A DNA stretch of 64,000 bases from Nocardia jinanensis (GCF_014645735.1 NZ_BMMH01000018.1:36900-100899), one strand, 5' to 3'; shown: positions 50,864-60,316, numbered from the stretch's first letter. Numbers and translations are program-made. The notes: generated by a model not told the origin, from the sequence alone.

Positions 50864-51538
50864 ATGGTCGGCGTGAGTACCGTCTACGACTGCGCCGATC
50901 CCGACTCGCGCGCCGCCGGCCTGGCCGCGGCGACCAGTGCTCTGAGATCGGGGCGGTTGGTCGTTGTGCCCACCGACACCGTCTACGGTCTGGCTGCCGA
51001 CGCGTTCGATTCGGCCGCTGTGTCGTCGTTGCTGGCGGCGAAGGGGCGGGGGCGGGATATGCCCGTTCCGGTGCTGGTCGGTTCGTGGAACACGATCGAT
51101 GGGCTGGTGTTCTCGGTGCGGCCGCAGGCCCGGGAACTGATCCGGGCTTTCTGGCCCGGTGGGTTGAGTATCGTTGTGCAGCAGGCGCCTTCGCTGTCCT
51201 GGGATCTCGGTGACGCGCGTGGCACGGTGATGTTGCGGATGCCGCTGCATCCGGTGGCGCTGGAACTGTTGCAGGAAATCGGGCCACTGGCGGTGTCCAG
51301 CGCGAATATTTCCGGCCGGCCCGCTGCCGAGAATGTGACCCAGGCGCGGGAACAGCTCGCGTCCCAGGTGGGTGTGTATCTGGACGGCGGCCCCGCCCAG
51401 CACGCCACTGCCTCCACCATTGTCGATCTCACCGCTGATCAGCCGCGGATTCTGCGGGTGGGTGCGGTGCCGATTGAGGCGGTCGCCGAAGTGCTGGGAG
51501 TCGTCCCCGAGGATCTGATCGGGTCCGTCGCGCGGTGA
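50864..51538 (+). CDS. tsaC: L-threonylcarbamoyladenylate synthase (TsaC/Sua5)
   Basis: 224 residues from ATG (GTG at 50873 also possible). YrdC fold: LRSGRLVVVPTDTVYGLAADAFD with the substrate-binding Thr-Asp, LLAAKGRGRDMPVPVLV with the KGR motif, and GPLAVSSANISGRPAAENV. Makes threonylcarbamoyl-AMP from threonine, bicarbonate and ATP for the t6A37 modification of ANN-reading tRNAs. Lacks the extra Sua5 domain. It occupies the Rv1301-equivalent position before wecA. Confidence 0.95.
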   Translation: MVGVSTVYDCADPDSRAAGLAAATSALRSGRLVVVPTDTVYGLAADAFDSAAVSSLLAAKGRGRDMPVPVLVGSWNTIDGLVFSVRPQARELIRAFWPGGLSIVVQQAPSLSWDLGDARGTVMLRMPLHPVALELLQEIGPLAVSSANISGRPAAENVTQAREQLASQVGVYLDGGPAQHATASTIVDLTADQPRILRVGAVPIEAVAEVLGVVPEDLIGSVAR

Positions 51539-51599
51539 ATGTACCGATTTCGATGAAGGTACGGGCAGTCTCCCCGATCGCGGAACGGTGGTCGGCGCG

Positions 51600-52766
51600 A
51601 TGACCGGTTACGGTGCGGTTGTCCCGCTACGCGAGCTCCTCTTGGTGCTGTTGATCTCAGCGGTGGTGACCTTCTTGTCCACCGGCGGGATCCGCACGCT
51701 GGCGATCGGGTTCGGCGCGGTGGCCATTCCGCGTGATCGTGATGTGCATGTGAAACCGATTCCCCGGATGGGCGGGGTGGGGATGTATATCGGCGTGGTG
51801 GCGGCCGTATTGTTCGCCCATCAGTTGCCGGCGCTGCGTCGTGGGTTCGACTACCGGCCCGATATCGCCGCGGTGCTGGTCGCGGCGACCATCCTCGTCG
51901 GGGTGGGCATCGTGGACGATCGGTGGGGGCTGGACGCGCTCACCAAATTCGCAGGTCAAGTCACCGCCGCTGGAGTGATGGCGGTGATGGGGCTGGGCTG
52001 GTATCTGATCTACAACCCGTTCAACAACAGCACCGTCGTGCTCGACGGGTTGCAGGGCGGTCTGGTCACGGTCGCGGTCGCGGTCACGCTGATCAACGCC
52101 ATGAACTTCGTGGACGGCCTGGACGGGCTGGCCGCCGGGCTGGGTCTGATCGCCTCGTTCGCGGTGTTCGCTTTCGCGGTGGGCCTGCTCACCGAGCAGG
52201 GCGGTTCGGTGGACAGCTATCCGCCGGCCCTGCTGGCCGCGGCCATGGCCGGGGCCTGTCTCGGGTTCCTGCCGCACAATTTCTCGCCGGCGCGGATCTT
52301 CATGGGCGATTCGGGGTCCATGCTGATCGGGCTGGTACTGGCGGCCGTATCGACCAGTGCCTCCGGCCGGATCCCCCTGCAGGGCTACGGTCCGCGCGAT
52401 ATCGTCGGCCTGCTCTCGCCGTTGCTGCTGGTCGGCGCGGTGATGTTCATCCCGGTACTGGATCTGCTGCTGGCGATCGTGCGCCGGGTGCGGGCGGGAG
52501 TCAGTTTCTCCACTCCCGACAAGATGCATCTGCACCACCGGCTGTTGCAGATCGGGCATTCGCAGCGCCGGGTCGTGCTGGTGATCTATCTGTGGGTCGG
52601 CATCCTCGCCTTCGGCGCGGTCGGGACCTCGGTGATGGATCGCCGGGTGGTGGTGCTGATGATGGCGGCCGGTTTGCTGTTCGCCCTGGTCGTGACCGCT
52701 GTTCCGGGTCTGTGGCGGCGGCAGGCACGGCGGGACGCGGCGGGCTCGGGTTCCGAGTCCGGGTAG
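51600..52766 (+). CDS. wecA: Decaprenyl-phosphate GlcNAc-1-phosphate transferase
   Basis: 388 residues from ATG (GTG at 51588 possible). Polytopic, about eleven membrane helices. Family motifs: KPIPRMGGVGM, VGIVDDRWGLDALTKF (Mg-binding DD), INAMNFVDGLDGLAAG, ARIFMGDSGSMLIG and DKMHLHHRLLQIGHSQR. Moves GlcNAc-1-P from UDP-GlcNAc to decaprenyl phosphate, the first step of the arabinogalactan linkage unit in mycolata. The match to mycobacterial WecA (Rv1302) extends over the whole length. Confidence 0.95.
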   Translation: MTGYGAVVPLRELLLVLLISAVVTFLSTGGIRTLAIGFGAVAIPRDRDVHVKPIPRMGGVGMYIGVVAAVLFAHQLPALRRGFDYRPDIAAVLVAATILVGVGIVDDRWGLDALTKFAGQVTAAGVMAVMGLGWYLIYNPFNNSTVVLDGLQGGLVTVAVAVTLINAMNFVDGLDGLAAGLGLIASFAVFAFAVGLLTEQGGSVDSYPPALLAAAMAGACLGFLPHNFSPARIFMGDSGSMLIGLVLAAVSTSASGRIPLQGYGPRDIVGLLSPLLLVGAVMFIPVLDLLLAIVRRVRAGVSFSTPDKMHLHHRLLQIGHSQRRVVLVIYLWVGILAFGAVGTSVMDRRVVVLMMAAGLLFALVVTAVPGLWRRQARRDAAGSGSESG

Positions 52767-52767
52767 A

Positions 52768-53244
52768 GTGCGGCCCGTGTCCACGAGTCCTGCCGGCCCA
52801 AGTTCCTCCGACAGTGCCGATGCCCCGCTGCGCGCGGCATTGCGGTACGGACTGATCGGCCTGGTCGTCCTGACGGTGCTGTCGGTGGTGCTCGCCACCG
52901 CCCTGGCCGGTGTGGCCGGTCTGTGGGGTGCGCTGCTGGGGGCCGCGATCGGCGGCGGGTTCATCCTGACCACGGCTGTCGTGGTGCTGCTCGGCGCGAA
53001 ACTGCCACCCACCACAGCGGGCATGGTCATGCTGGCGAGCTGGGTCGGGAAGCTGCTGGTCGCGCTGATAGTCGTCGCGATTCTGCAGCAATTCGATTTC
53101 TACGACCGGATGGCACTGTTCCTGACTGTCGTCGGCGCCCTGGTCATCGTGCTGGGGGCGGAAACTTACGGTGTATTGAGACAGAAAGTGCCCTATGTGA
53201 CCGTCCCTGAGCAGGGCCGGCAAGCGGATCCCGACCAGGACTGA
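52768..53244 (+). CDS. atpI: ATP synthase accessory protein I
   Basis: 158 residues from GTG; GTG at 52777 is possible. Four membrane helices (YGLIGLVVLTVLSVVLATAL, WGALLGAAIGGGFILTTAVVVLL, GMVMLASWVGKLLVALIVVAIL, MALFLTVVGALVIVLGA) and a polar tail. Position before atpB and topology match the AtpI/Rv1303 proteins, thought to help assemble the c-ring. Sequence conservation in the family is low. Confidence 0.8.
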   Translation: MRPVSTSPAGPSSSDSADAPLRAALRYGLIGLVVLTVLSVVLATALAGVAGLWGALLGAAIGGGFILTTAVVVLLGAKLPPTTAGMVMLASWVGKLLVALIVVAILQQFDFYDRMALFLTVVGALVIVLGAETYGVLRQKVPYVTVPEQGRQADPDQD

Positions 53245-53251
53245 CCAGGGA

Positions 53252-53270
53252 CTACGACAATTTGTCGTAG
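53252..53270. promoter_or_regulatory. Palindromic operator between atpI and atpB
   Basis: Perfect CTACGACAA-T-TTGTCGTAG, with a degenerate second site CTACACG-TTGTCGTAG at 53286-53301, about 300 bases before atpB. The position suggests control of the ATP synthase genes. The rest of the 330-base gap shows no gene. Confidence 0.75.
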
Positions 53271-53574
53271 ATAACATCGCCCCCGCTACACGTTGTCGTA
53301 GTTCTCTTGGTAAAGTGTTGGTAAGCAAGCGACTAAGCCAGGGGCGCCGACCAGGCCCGACCAGCTATCGCTATGCTACTGCGGTGCCGCGCTCGTAACA
53401 GGGTTCGGTTCTGCATGTCGACGATGTCGCCGACACACGTACAGACGCCAGCGCGGATCGCCGCTACAGCTGCTGACGACCTCGAGCCGACCTCAGTCGA
53501 CCCACATTGATCGTCAATGTCCGATCGAACCGCGGGACCGAAAACATCCCGCGGCCCGAACACGGGAGAGAACG

Positions 53575-54366
53575 CTGAGCGTCACCACCTTGGCCGCGGA
53601 GTTCCACGCGCCGTCGCTAACCGACTTCTTCCCTCCAGCGGTGCTGTTCGAGGGGACCCCCTTCGAACTCGATCGGCTGATGCTGGTCCGGCTCGTGATG
53701 ACCGCTGTCCTGGTCGCTTTCCTGTTCCTGGCGTTCCGGACTCCGCGCATCGTGCCGAAACGGCTACAGAACATCGGCGAAATGGGTCTGGTCTTCGTCA
53801 AGGAGCAGATCTGTGACGAGATCCTGGGCAAGGAAAGCGGTCGCAAGTTCTTTCCGCTGATCGCGACGATCTTCTTCACCGTCCTGTTCCTGAACTTCTC
53901 GGGTGTGATCCCCGGTCTGAACATCTCGTCGAACGCGCGTATCGGCATGCCGCTGGTACTGGCAGTGATCGCGTATATCGCGTTCAACTATGTGGGCATC
54001 AAGAAGTACGGCTTCTTCACCTATATGCGCAGCAGCATCGTCGTTCCGAATGTTCCGCCGGCCATGCACGTCCTGCTCATTCCGATCGAGTTCATCTCGA
54101 CCTTCGTGCTGCGCCCCTTCACGCTGACCGTCCGTCTCATGGCCAATATGCTCGCCGGTCACATCATGTTGGTGCTGTTCTTCAGCGCGACCCAGTTCTT
54201 CCTCTTCGACGCGGACAACTGGATGAAGGTGTTCTCGCCCTTCTCGCTGCTGGGCGGACTTGCATTCACCCTCTTCGAACTGCTGGTCATTTTCCTGCAG
54301 GCCTATGTGTTCGCGTTGCTGACCGCCGTGTACATCAGCCTTGCCCAGCACGCCGACGAACACTGA
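53575..54366 (+). CDS. atpB: ATP synthase subunit a
   Basis: About 263 residues. No ATG or GTG fits: CTG at 53575 has GGGAGAG at a good distance, whereas TTG at 53590 has none, so the unusual CTG start is preferred. Six-helix membrane subunit; the essential arginine lies in RPFTLTVRLMANMLAGHI, and FSPFSLLGGLAFTLFELLVIFLQAYVFALLTAVYI forms the C-terminal helices. Provides the proton half-channels of Fo facing the c-ring. First structural gene of the atp operon. Confidence 0.9.
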   Translation: MSVTTLAAEFHAPSLTDFFPPAVLFEGTPFELDRLMLVRLVMTAVLVAFLFLAFRTPRIVPKRLQNIGEMGLVFVKEQICDEILGKESGRKFFPLIATIFFTVLFLNFSGVIPGLNISSNARIGMPLVLAVIAYIAFNYVGIKKYGFFTYMRSSIVVPNVPPAMHVLLIPIEFISTFVLRPFTLTVRLMANMLAGHIMLVLFFSATQFFLFDADNWMKVFSPFSLLGGLAFTLFELLVIFLQAYVFALLTAVYISLAQHADEH

Positions 54367-54443
54367 CCGACCGGAACAACCGATAAGGACCTGCTGCACC
54401 ACGCCGTCCGGCGGGTGAGCAACAGAAAGGGAATGGAAGACTC

Positions 54444-54692
54444 ATGAGCCTCTCGTACCTGGCCCAGGAAGCTGCCACCAACGAATCCACGCTGAAGGGC
54501 CTCGGCGCTGTCGGCTACGGCCTGGCCGCGATCGGCCCCGGCATCGGCGTCGGTATCGTCGTCGGTAAGGCGATCGAGGGCATTGCCCGCCAGCCCGAGC
54601 TCTCCGGCACCATCCGGACCAACATGTTCCTGGGCATCGCGTTCACCGAAGCCCTGGCGCTGATCGGTCTCGTCGCCGGCTTCATCTTCTGA
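54444..54692 (+). CDS. atpE: ATP synthase subunit c
   Basis: 82 residues, two membrane helices joined by the polar loop ARQPEL. Glycine motif GPGIGVGIVVGKA packs helix 1; the proton-carrying glutamate is Glu69 in AFTEALALIG. This is the c-ring subunit that diarylquinolines (bedaquiline) target in mycobacteria. Six bases before atpF. Confidence 0.97.
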   Translation: MSLSYLAQEAATNESTLKGLGAVGYGLAAIGPGIGVGIVVGKAIEGIARQPELSGTIRTNMFLGIAFTEALALIGLVAGFIF

Positions 54693-54697
54693 TTCCG

Positions 54698-55258
54698 ATG
54701 AACGAGTTCATTCTGCTCGCAGCGGAAGAGGGAGAGGATGTGAATCCTCTCATCCCCGCGACGTACGACATCGTCTGGTCGGCGGTCTGCGTGGCGATTA
54801 TCGCCTTCGTGGTCTACAAATACGCCGTTCCGCGCCTGATGAAGGTGCTGGACGAGCGCGCCGGCAAGATCGAGGGTGGCATCGAACGGGCCGAGGCCGC
54901 ACAGGCCGAAGCCCAGGAGACGTTGCAGCAGTACCAGAAGCAGCTGGCCGACGCCCGTCTGGAATCCGCGAAGATCCGCGAAGACGCCCGCAACCAGGGC
55001 CAAGCGATCCTCGCCCAGATGAAGGCCGACGCGCAGGCCGAGAGCGACCGTATCGTCGCGGCCGGGCACACCCAGCTGGAAGCCCAGCGCCAGCAGATCC
55101 TCACCGAGCTGCGTGCCGATGTCGGCCGCACCGCCGTGGACCTGGCCGAGAAGATCATCGGGCAGTCGGTATCGGACGAGGCCAAACAGGCCGCGACGAT
55201 CGAGCGATTCCTCGACGAGATCGACCGTTCGGACGCCGGTATCGGGGTCGGAAGGTAA
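54698..55258 (+). CDS. atpF: ATP synthase subunit b
   Basis: 186 residues: one membrane helix (IVWSAVCVAIIAFVVYKYAV), then a long amphipathic, Ala/Gln/Glu-rich coiled coil (AQAEAQETLQQYQKQLADARLESAKIREDAR) forming the peripheral stalk. A normal-size, separate b subunit, with delta encoded as its own protein, unlike the b-delta fusion of mycobacteria. Confidence 0.96.
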   Translation: MNEFILLAAEEGEDVNPLIPATYDIVWSAVCVAIIAFVVYKYAVPRLMKVLDERAGKIEGGIERAEAAQAEAQETLQQYQKQLADARLESAKIREDARNQGQAILAQMKADAQAESDRIVAAGHTQLEAQRQQILTELRADVGRTAVDLAEKIIGQSVSDEAKQAATIERFLDEIDRSDAGIGVGR

Positions 55259-55277
55259 CGACGGAGGAGTGAGAACC

Positions 55278-56087
55278 ATGTACGCAGCGAGCCGTGAGGC
55301 CAGCTCCCGGTCCAAGGAGGCGCTTCGGGCCGCGCTGACCGGCAGCAACGGTGTTGCGGCCACGACGGGGTCCGAACTGTTCGCCGTTGTCGACGTACTG
55401 GACGACCAGCGTCCGCTGCGGGTGGCGCTCGCGGACGTGTCGGTGCCCGGTTCGGCCCGTGCCGAACTGAGCGAGCGGGTCTTCGGGAGCCGGGTCAGCG
55501 CTGCCACTCAGGCGGTGCTGACCACTGCGGTGGCCCAGGATTGGTCGCGTCCCCGGGATCTGGTCGACACCCTGGTGCTGCTGGGTCAGCTGGCATACCT
55601 GGAATCGGCCTCCGAACAGGACCGGCTGACCGCGGTCGAGGACGAGCTGTTCCGCTTCGGCCGGATCATCGCCGACAACCCGGCGCTGGATCAGGCACTG
55701 GCCGACCGCGCCACGTCGGCTACGGCCAAACGGGAGCTGCTCGACCGGCTGCTGTCCGGCAAGTCCGAGACCATCACCCAGGCTCTCGCCGAACAGGTGG
55801 TGACCAGGCAGCGTTCCGGGATCGGTGTGGCCTTCGACGAACTGTCCGATCTGGCCGCGGCCCGGCGCCAGCAGATCGTCGCGCATGTGCGGTCGGCGAT
55901 CGCGTTGACCGACTCCCAGCGTGAGCGGCTGGCCGGCGCCCTGGGCCGTATCTACAACAAGGCTGTCACGGTGCATGTCGAGGTCGATCCCGAACTGTTG
56001 AGCGGGCTCGTCGTGCGCATCGGCGACGATGTGATCGACGGCAGCGCGATCGGCCGGCTGGACCGGCTGCGCCGCTCGCTGACCTAG
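55278..56087 (+). CDS. atpH: ATP synthase subunit delta
   Basis: 269 residues from ATG after ACGGAGGAG. Longer than the usual 180: the delta domain proper (DLVDTLVLLGQLAYLESASEQDRL to VHVEVDPELLSGLVVRIGDDVIDGSAIGRLDRLRRSL) follows about 90 additional N-terminal residues, as in other Nocardia-like actinobacteria. Joins F1 to the peripheral stalk. Confidence 0.95.
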   Translation: MYAASREASSRSKEALRAALTGSNGVAATTGSELFAVVDVLDDQRPLRVALADVSVPGSARAELSERVFGSRVSAATQAVLTTAVAQDWSRPRDLVDTLVLLGQLAYLESASEQDRLTAVEDELFRFGRIIADNPALDQALADRATSATAKRELLDRLLSGKSETITQALAEQVVTRQRSGIGVAFDELSDLAAARRQQIVAHVRSAIALTDSQRERLAGALGRIYNKAVTVHVEVDPELLSGLVVRIGDDVIDGSAIGRLDRLRRSLT

Positions 56088-56168
56088 CGGTCCGGCGCCG
56101 GGTATGCCCGGCGCGAGCCGCTCCACACCCCCGACATTCCACGACCAGAGACCGAGAGCAGGAAGAAC

Positions 56169-57806
56169 ATGGCGGAGCTGACGATCTCCTCCGACGAGAT
56201 CCGTAGCGCGATCGAAAGCTACACCCAGAGCTACACCCCGGAAACCTCCATCGAGGAAGTCGGTGTCGTCACCGACACCAGTGACGGCATCGCGCACGTC
56301 AGCGGCCTGCCTTCGGCCATGGCCAACGAGCTGCTCGAATTCCCGGGCGGTGTGCTCGGCGTCGCGCTGAACCTCGAGGACCGTGAAATCGGCGCCGTCG
56401 TGCTCGGTGAGTACGCCGACCTCGAAGAGGGCCAGCAGGTGCGTCGCACCGGCGATGTGCTCTCGGTCCCGGTCGGCGACAAGTTCCTGGGCCGCGTGGT
56501 GAACCCGCTCGGCCAGCCGATCGACGGTCTGGGCGATATCGAGGCCGACGACCGTCGCGTCCTCGAGCTGCAGGCCGCCACTGTGCTGGAGCGCCAGCCG
56601 GTCGAGGAGCCGCTGGCCACCGGTATCACGGCCATCGACGCCCTGACCGCCATCGGCCGCGGTCAGCGTCAGCTGATCATCGGCGACCGCAAGACGGGTA
56701 AGACCGCGGTCTGCATCGACGCCATCCTGAACCAGAAGGCCAACTGGGAGTCCGGCGACCCGGCCAAGCAGGTGCGCTGCATCTACGTGGCGATCGGTCA
56801 GAAGGGTTCCACCATCGCGGGCGTCAAATCGGCCCTCGAGGAGCACGGCGCGCTGGAGTACACCACGATCGTCGCCGCCCCGGCCTCCGATTCCGCCGGC
56901 TTCAAGTGGCTGGCCCCCTACACCGGTTCGGCCATCGGTCAGCACTGGATGTACCAGGGCAAGCATGTCCTGATCGTGTTCGACGATCTGACCAAGCAGG
57001 CCGAGGCCTACCGCGCCATCTCGCTGCTGCTGCGCCGCCCGCCGGGCCGCGAGGCCTACCCGGGTGACGTCTTCTACCTGCACTCGCGTCTGCTGGAACG
57101 TTGCGCCAAGCTCTCCGATGCGATGGGCGGCGGTTCGATGACCGGCCTGCCGATCATCGAGACCAAGGCCAACGACATCTCGGCCTTCATCCCGACCAAC
57201 GTCATCTCCATCACCGACGGTCAGGTCTTCCTGGAGTCCGATCTGTTCAACAAGGGTGTCCGCCCGGCGATCAACGTCGGTACCTCGGTCTCCCGTGTCG
57301 GTGGCGCCGCCCAGACCAAGGGTATGAAGAAGGTCGCAGGTTCCCTGCGTCTGGAAATGGCGCAGTACCGCGAGCTGGAAGCCTTCTCCGCCTTCGCCTC
57401 CGACCTGGACTCCGCATCGCTGGCCCAGCTCGAGCGTGGTGCCCGCTGGGTGGAACTGCTCAAGCAGGACCAGTACTCGCCGATCGCGGTCGAGGACCAG
57501 ATCGTCTCGATCTACCTGGTCGACGGCGGCTACTACGACTCGGTGCCGGTGGGTGATATCCGCAAGTTCAACGTCGAACTGCTCGAGGATCTGCACAGCA
57601 ATGCCGCCGATGCCTTCAAGAGCATCGAGGGTGGCAAGGTGCTCACCGGCGACGCCGCCGAGCAGATCAAGACCGCGACCGACAACTTCAAGCAGGGCTT
57701 CCTGGCCTCCGACGGCAGCCGCGTGGTCAACGAGCCCGGCGCCGACGAGCTCGGGCACGAAGAGGTCGAGTCGCTGTCGGTCACCCGCAAGCACGTCGAG
57801 AAGTAG
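56169..57806 (+). CDS. atpA: ATP synthase subunit alpha
   Basis: 545 residues. Nucleotide-binding GDRKTGKTAVC, FLGRVVNPLGQPIDG, LRRPPGREAYPGDVFYLHSRLLER, SVSRVGGAAQTKGMKKVAG with the arginine finger region, and the alpha-specific C-terminal extension (GADELGHEEVESLSVTRK) typical of Mycobacteriales, which in mycobacteria limits ATP hydrolysis. Non-catalytic nucleotide-binding subunit of F1. Confidence 0.98.
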   Translation: MAELTISSDEIRSAIESYTQSYTPETSIEEVGVVTDTSDGIAHVSGLPSAMANELLEFPGGVLGVALNLEDREIGAVVLGEYADLEEGQQVRRTGDVLSVPVGDKFLGRVVNPLGQPIDGLGDIEADDRRVLELQAATVLERQPVEEPLATGITAIDALTAIGRGQRQLIIGDRKTGKTAVCIDAILNQKANWESGDPAKQVRCIYVAIGQKGSTIAGVKSALEEHGALEYTTIVAAPASDSAGFKWLAPYTGSAIGQHWMYQGKHVLIVFDDLTKQAEAYRAISLLLRRPPGREAYPGDVFYLHSRLLERCAKLSDAMGGGSMTGLPIIETKANDISAFIPTNVISITDGQVFLESDLFNKGVRPAINVGTSVSRVGGAAQTKGMKKVAGSLRLEMAQYRELEAFSAFASDLDSASLAQLERGARWVELLKQDQYSPIAVEDQIVSIYLVDGGYYDSVPVGDIRKFNVELLEDLHSNAADAFKSIEGGKVLTGDAAEQIKTATDNFKQGFLASDGSRVVNEPGADELGHEEVESLSVTRKHVEK

Positions 57807-57867
57807 ACCGGGCGAACCATGCGCTGTTTTCCTGTAACGCCGCGAACGAAGGGAGTGTGAACCGCCG

Positions 57868-58839
57868 ATGGCTACCTTGCGCGAGCTGCGCTCCCGTATT
57901 CGTGGTATCAACTCGATCAAGAAGATCACCAAGGCCCAGGAGCTGATCGCGACCTCGCGTATCTCCAAGGCCCAGGCCCGGGTGGCGGCTGCCAAGCCGT
58001 ACTCCGAGGAGATCACCAAGGTGGTCGCGGAGTTGGCGAGTGCGTCGAAGAGTCTGTCGCACCCGCTGCTCACCGAACGTCCGAACCCGAAGCGTTCCGC
58101 TGTTCTGGTGATCACCAGTGACAGCGGCCAGTGCGGTGGTTACAACTCCAATGTGCTCAAACGGGCCGAGGAGCTGATGACCACCTTGCGCGAAGAGGGC
58201 AAGGAACCGGTGCTCTACGTCATGGGCAACAAGGGCCTGACGTACTACACCTTCCGTGACCGCCGGCCGGTCGCCTCGTGGACCGGGTTCTCCCAGCAGC
58301 CGACCTACCCGGATGCCTCGGCGGCCTGCAACCACCTGGTCGACAGCTTCATGGCCGGGTCCGCGAGCGAGGTTCCGGCACCGGACGGTACCGGTTCGAT
58401 CGCGGGCGTGGATGAACTCCATATCGTCTACACCCGGTTCGTGAGCATGCTGTCGCAGACGCCGGAGGTGCGCCGGATGGCGCCGATCCAGATCTCCTTC
58501 GTCGACGAGAACTTCGACCTGGGTGAGGATATGCTCACCGATTCGCCCACGGCCGAAGTGAGCGCGCAGTACGAATTCGAGCCCGACGCCGATGTACTCC
58601 TGGCGGCTCTGCTGCCCAAGTACATCAATACGCGGATCTACGCGTCGTTGCTCGACGCAGCGGCATCCGAGCATGCGGCTCGGCGCACCGCAATGAAGGC
58701 GGCCACCGACAACGCCAACGAACTGGCGAGTTCCCTGTCCCGGCAGGCCAACTCGTTGCGGCAGGCCAACATCACGCAGGAAATCAGCGAAATCGTCGGC
58801 GGCGTGAACGCCCTGGCGGCCAGCTCGGAACGCGACTGA
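57868..58839 (+). CDS. atpG: ATP synthase subunit gamma
   Basis: 323 residues with GAAGGGAG upstream. N-terminal RELRSRIRGINSIKKITKAQELIATSRI and C-terminal NELASSLSRQANSLRQANITQEISEIVGG form the rotor coiled coil. LVITSDSGQCGGYNSNVLKRA is in the Rossmann part. Central shaft of the motor. Confidence 0.97.
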   Translation: MATLRELRSRIRGINSIKKITKAQELIATSRISKAQARVAAAKPYSEEITKVVAELASASKSLSHPLLTERPNPKRSAVLVITSDSGQCGGYNSNVLKRAEELMTTLREEGKEPVLYVMGNKGLTYYTFRDRRPVASWTGFSQQPTYPDASAACNHLVDSFMAGSASEVPAPDGTGSIAGVDELHIVYTRFVSMLSQTPEVRRMAPIQISFVDENFDLGEDMLTDSPTAEVSAQYEFEPDADVLLAALLPKYINTRIYASLLDAAASEHAARRTAMKAATDNANELASSLSRQANSLRQANITQEISEIVGGVNALAASSERD

Positions 58840-58861
58840 GACGCAGGAAGAGAAACCAGAA

Positions 58862-60310
58862 ATGACCGCAGCTGTTACTCGAGAAGACTCGAGCCGGACC
58901 GGCGCCGCCACAGGCCGCGTGGTCCGCGTCATCGGCCCCGTCGTGGATATCGAATTCCCCCGGGGCTCCATTCCGGCGCTGTTCAACGCGCTGAGCGCCG
59001 ATATCGCCCTGAAATCGGTGGCCAAAACCCTCACCCTCGAGGTCGCCCAGCATCTCGGTGACAACATCGTGCGCACCATCTCGATGCAGCCCACCGACGG
59101 CCTGGTCCGCGGCGCCGAGGTCCGTGACTCCGGTAAGCCGATCTCGGTGCCGGTCGGCGATGTCGTCAAGGGTCACGTGTTCAACGCCCTCGGTGACTGC
59201 CTCGACACTCCCGGCCTCGGCCGGGACGGCGAGCAGTGGGGCATCCACCGCAAGCCGCCGAGCTTCGATCAGCTCGAGGGCAAGACCGAACTGCTGGAAA
59301 CCGGCATCAAGGTCATCGACCTGCTGACCCCGTACGTAAAGGGCGGCAAGATCGGTCTGTTCGGTGGTGCCGGTGTCGGCAAGACCGTGCTGATCCAGGA
59401 GATGATCACCCGTATCGCGCGGGAGTTCTCCGGTACCTCGGTGTTCGCCGGTGTCGGTGAGCGCACCCGTGAGGGCACCGACCTGCACCTGGAAATGGAA
59501 GAGATGGGCGTCCTGCAGGACACCGCCCTCGTCTTCGGCCAGATGGACGAGCCGCCGGGCACTCGTATGCGCGTGGCCCTGTCCGCGCTGACCATGGCGG
59601 AGTACTTCCGCGATGTGCAGCATCAGGACGTGCTGCTGTTCATCGACAACATCTTCCGGTTCACCCAGGCCGGTTCCGAGGTCTCGACCCTGCTGGGTCG
59701 GATGCCCTCGGCCGTCGGTTACCAGCCGACCCTGGCCGACGAGATGGGTGAACTGCAGGAGCGCATCACCTCCACCCGCGGCCGGTCGATCACGTCGCTG
59801 CAGGCGATCTACGTGCCCGCCGACGACTACACCGACCCGGCTCCGGCGACCACCTTCGCCCACCTGGACGCGACCACCGAGCTCTCCCGCCCGATTTCGC
59901 AGAAGGGCATCTACCCCGCCGTCGACCCGCTGACCTCGACCTCTCGTATCCTCGAGGCCTCGATCGTCGGCGACCGGCACTTCGCGGTGGCCAACGAGGT
60001 GAAGCGGATCCTGCAGAAGTACAAGGAACTGCAGGACATCATCGCCATCCTCGGTATGGACGAGCTCTCCGAAGAGGACAAGGTCCTCGTCGGTCGCGCC
60101 CGTCGGCTGGAGAAGTTCCTCGGCCAGAACTTCATCGTGGCCGAGAAGTTCACCGGCCAGGTGGGTTCGGTCGTGCCGCTGGAGCAGACCATCGACGACT
60201 TCGACCGCGTGTGCAAGGGCGAATTCGACCACTTCCCGGAGCAGGCGTTCAACAGCTGCGGTGGTCTCGACGATGTCGAGGCGGCCGCGAAGAAGATCGC
60301 CGGAAAGTAG
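58862..60310 (+). CDS. atpD: ATP synthase subunit beta
   Basis: 482 residues. Catalytic P-loop GGAGVGKTVLIQEM, GERTREGTDL with the catalytic Glu-Arg, LLFIDNIFRFTQAGSEVS, the ALP/DELSEEDK catch segment (ILGMDELSEEDKVLVGRARRL). Site of ATP synthesis in F1. Confidence 0.98.
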   Translation: MTAAVTREDSSRTGAATGRVVRVIGPVVDIEFPRGSIPALFNALSADIALKSVAKTLTLEVAQHLGDNIVRTISMQPTDGLVRGAEVRDSGKPISVPVGDVVKGHVFNALGDCLDTPGLGRDGEQWGIHRKPPSFDQLEGKTELLETGIKVIDLLTPYVKGGKIGLFGGAGVGKTVLIQEMITRIAREFSGTSVFAGVGERTREGTDLHLEMEEMGVLQDTALVFGQMDEPPGTRMRVALSALTMAEYFRDVQHQDVLLFIDNIFRFTQAGSEVSTLLGRMPSAVGYQPTLADEMGELQERITSTRGRSITSLQAIYVPADDYTDPAPATTFAHLDATTELSRPISQKGIYPAVDPLTSTSRILEASIVGDRHFAVANEVKRILQKYKELQDIIAILGMDELSEEDKVLVGRARRLEKFLGQNFIVAEKFTGQVGSVVPLEQTIDDFDRVCKGEFDHFPEQAFNSCGGLDDVEAAAKKIAGK

Positions 60311-60316
60311 CCCTCC

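Noticed and set aside
55155..58115. 986-codon minus-strand frame opposite atpH-atpA-atpG
   Set aside because: Antisense open frame caused by GC3 bias; the plus strand carries three well-conserved genes.
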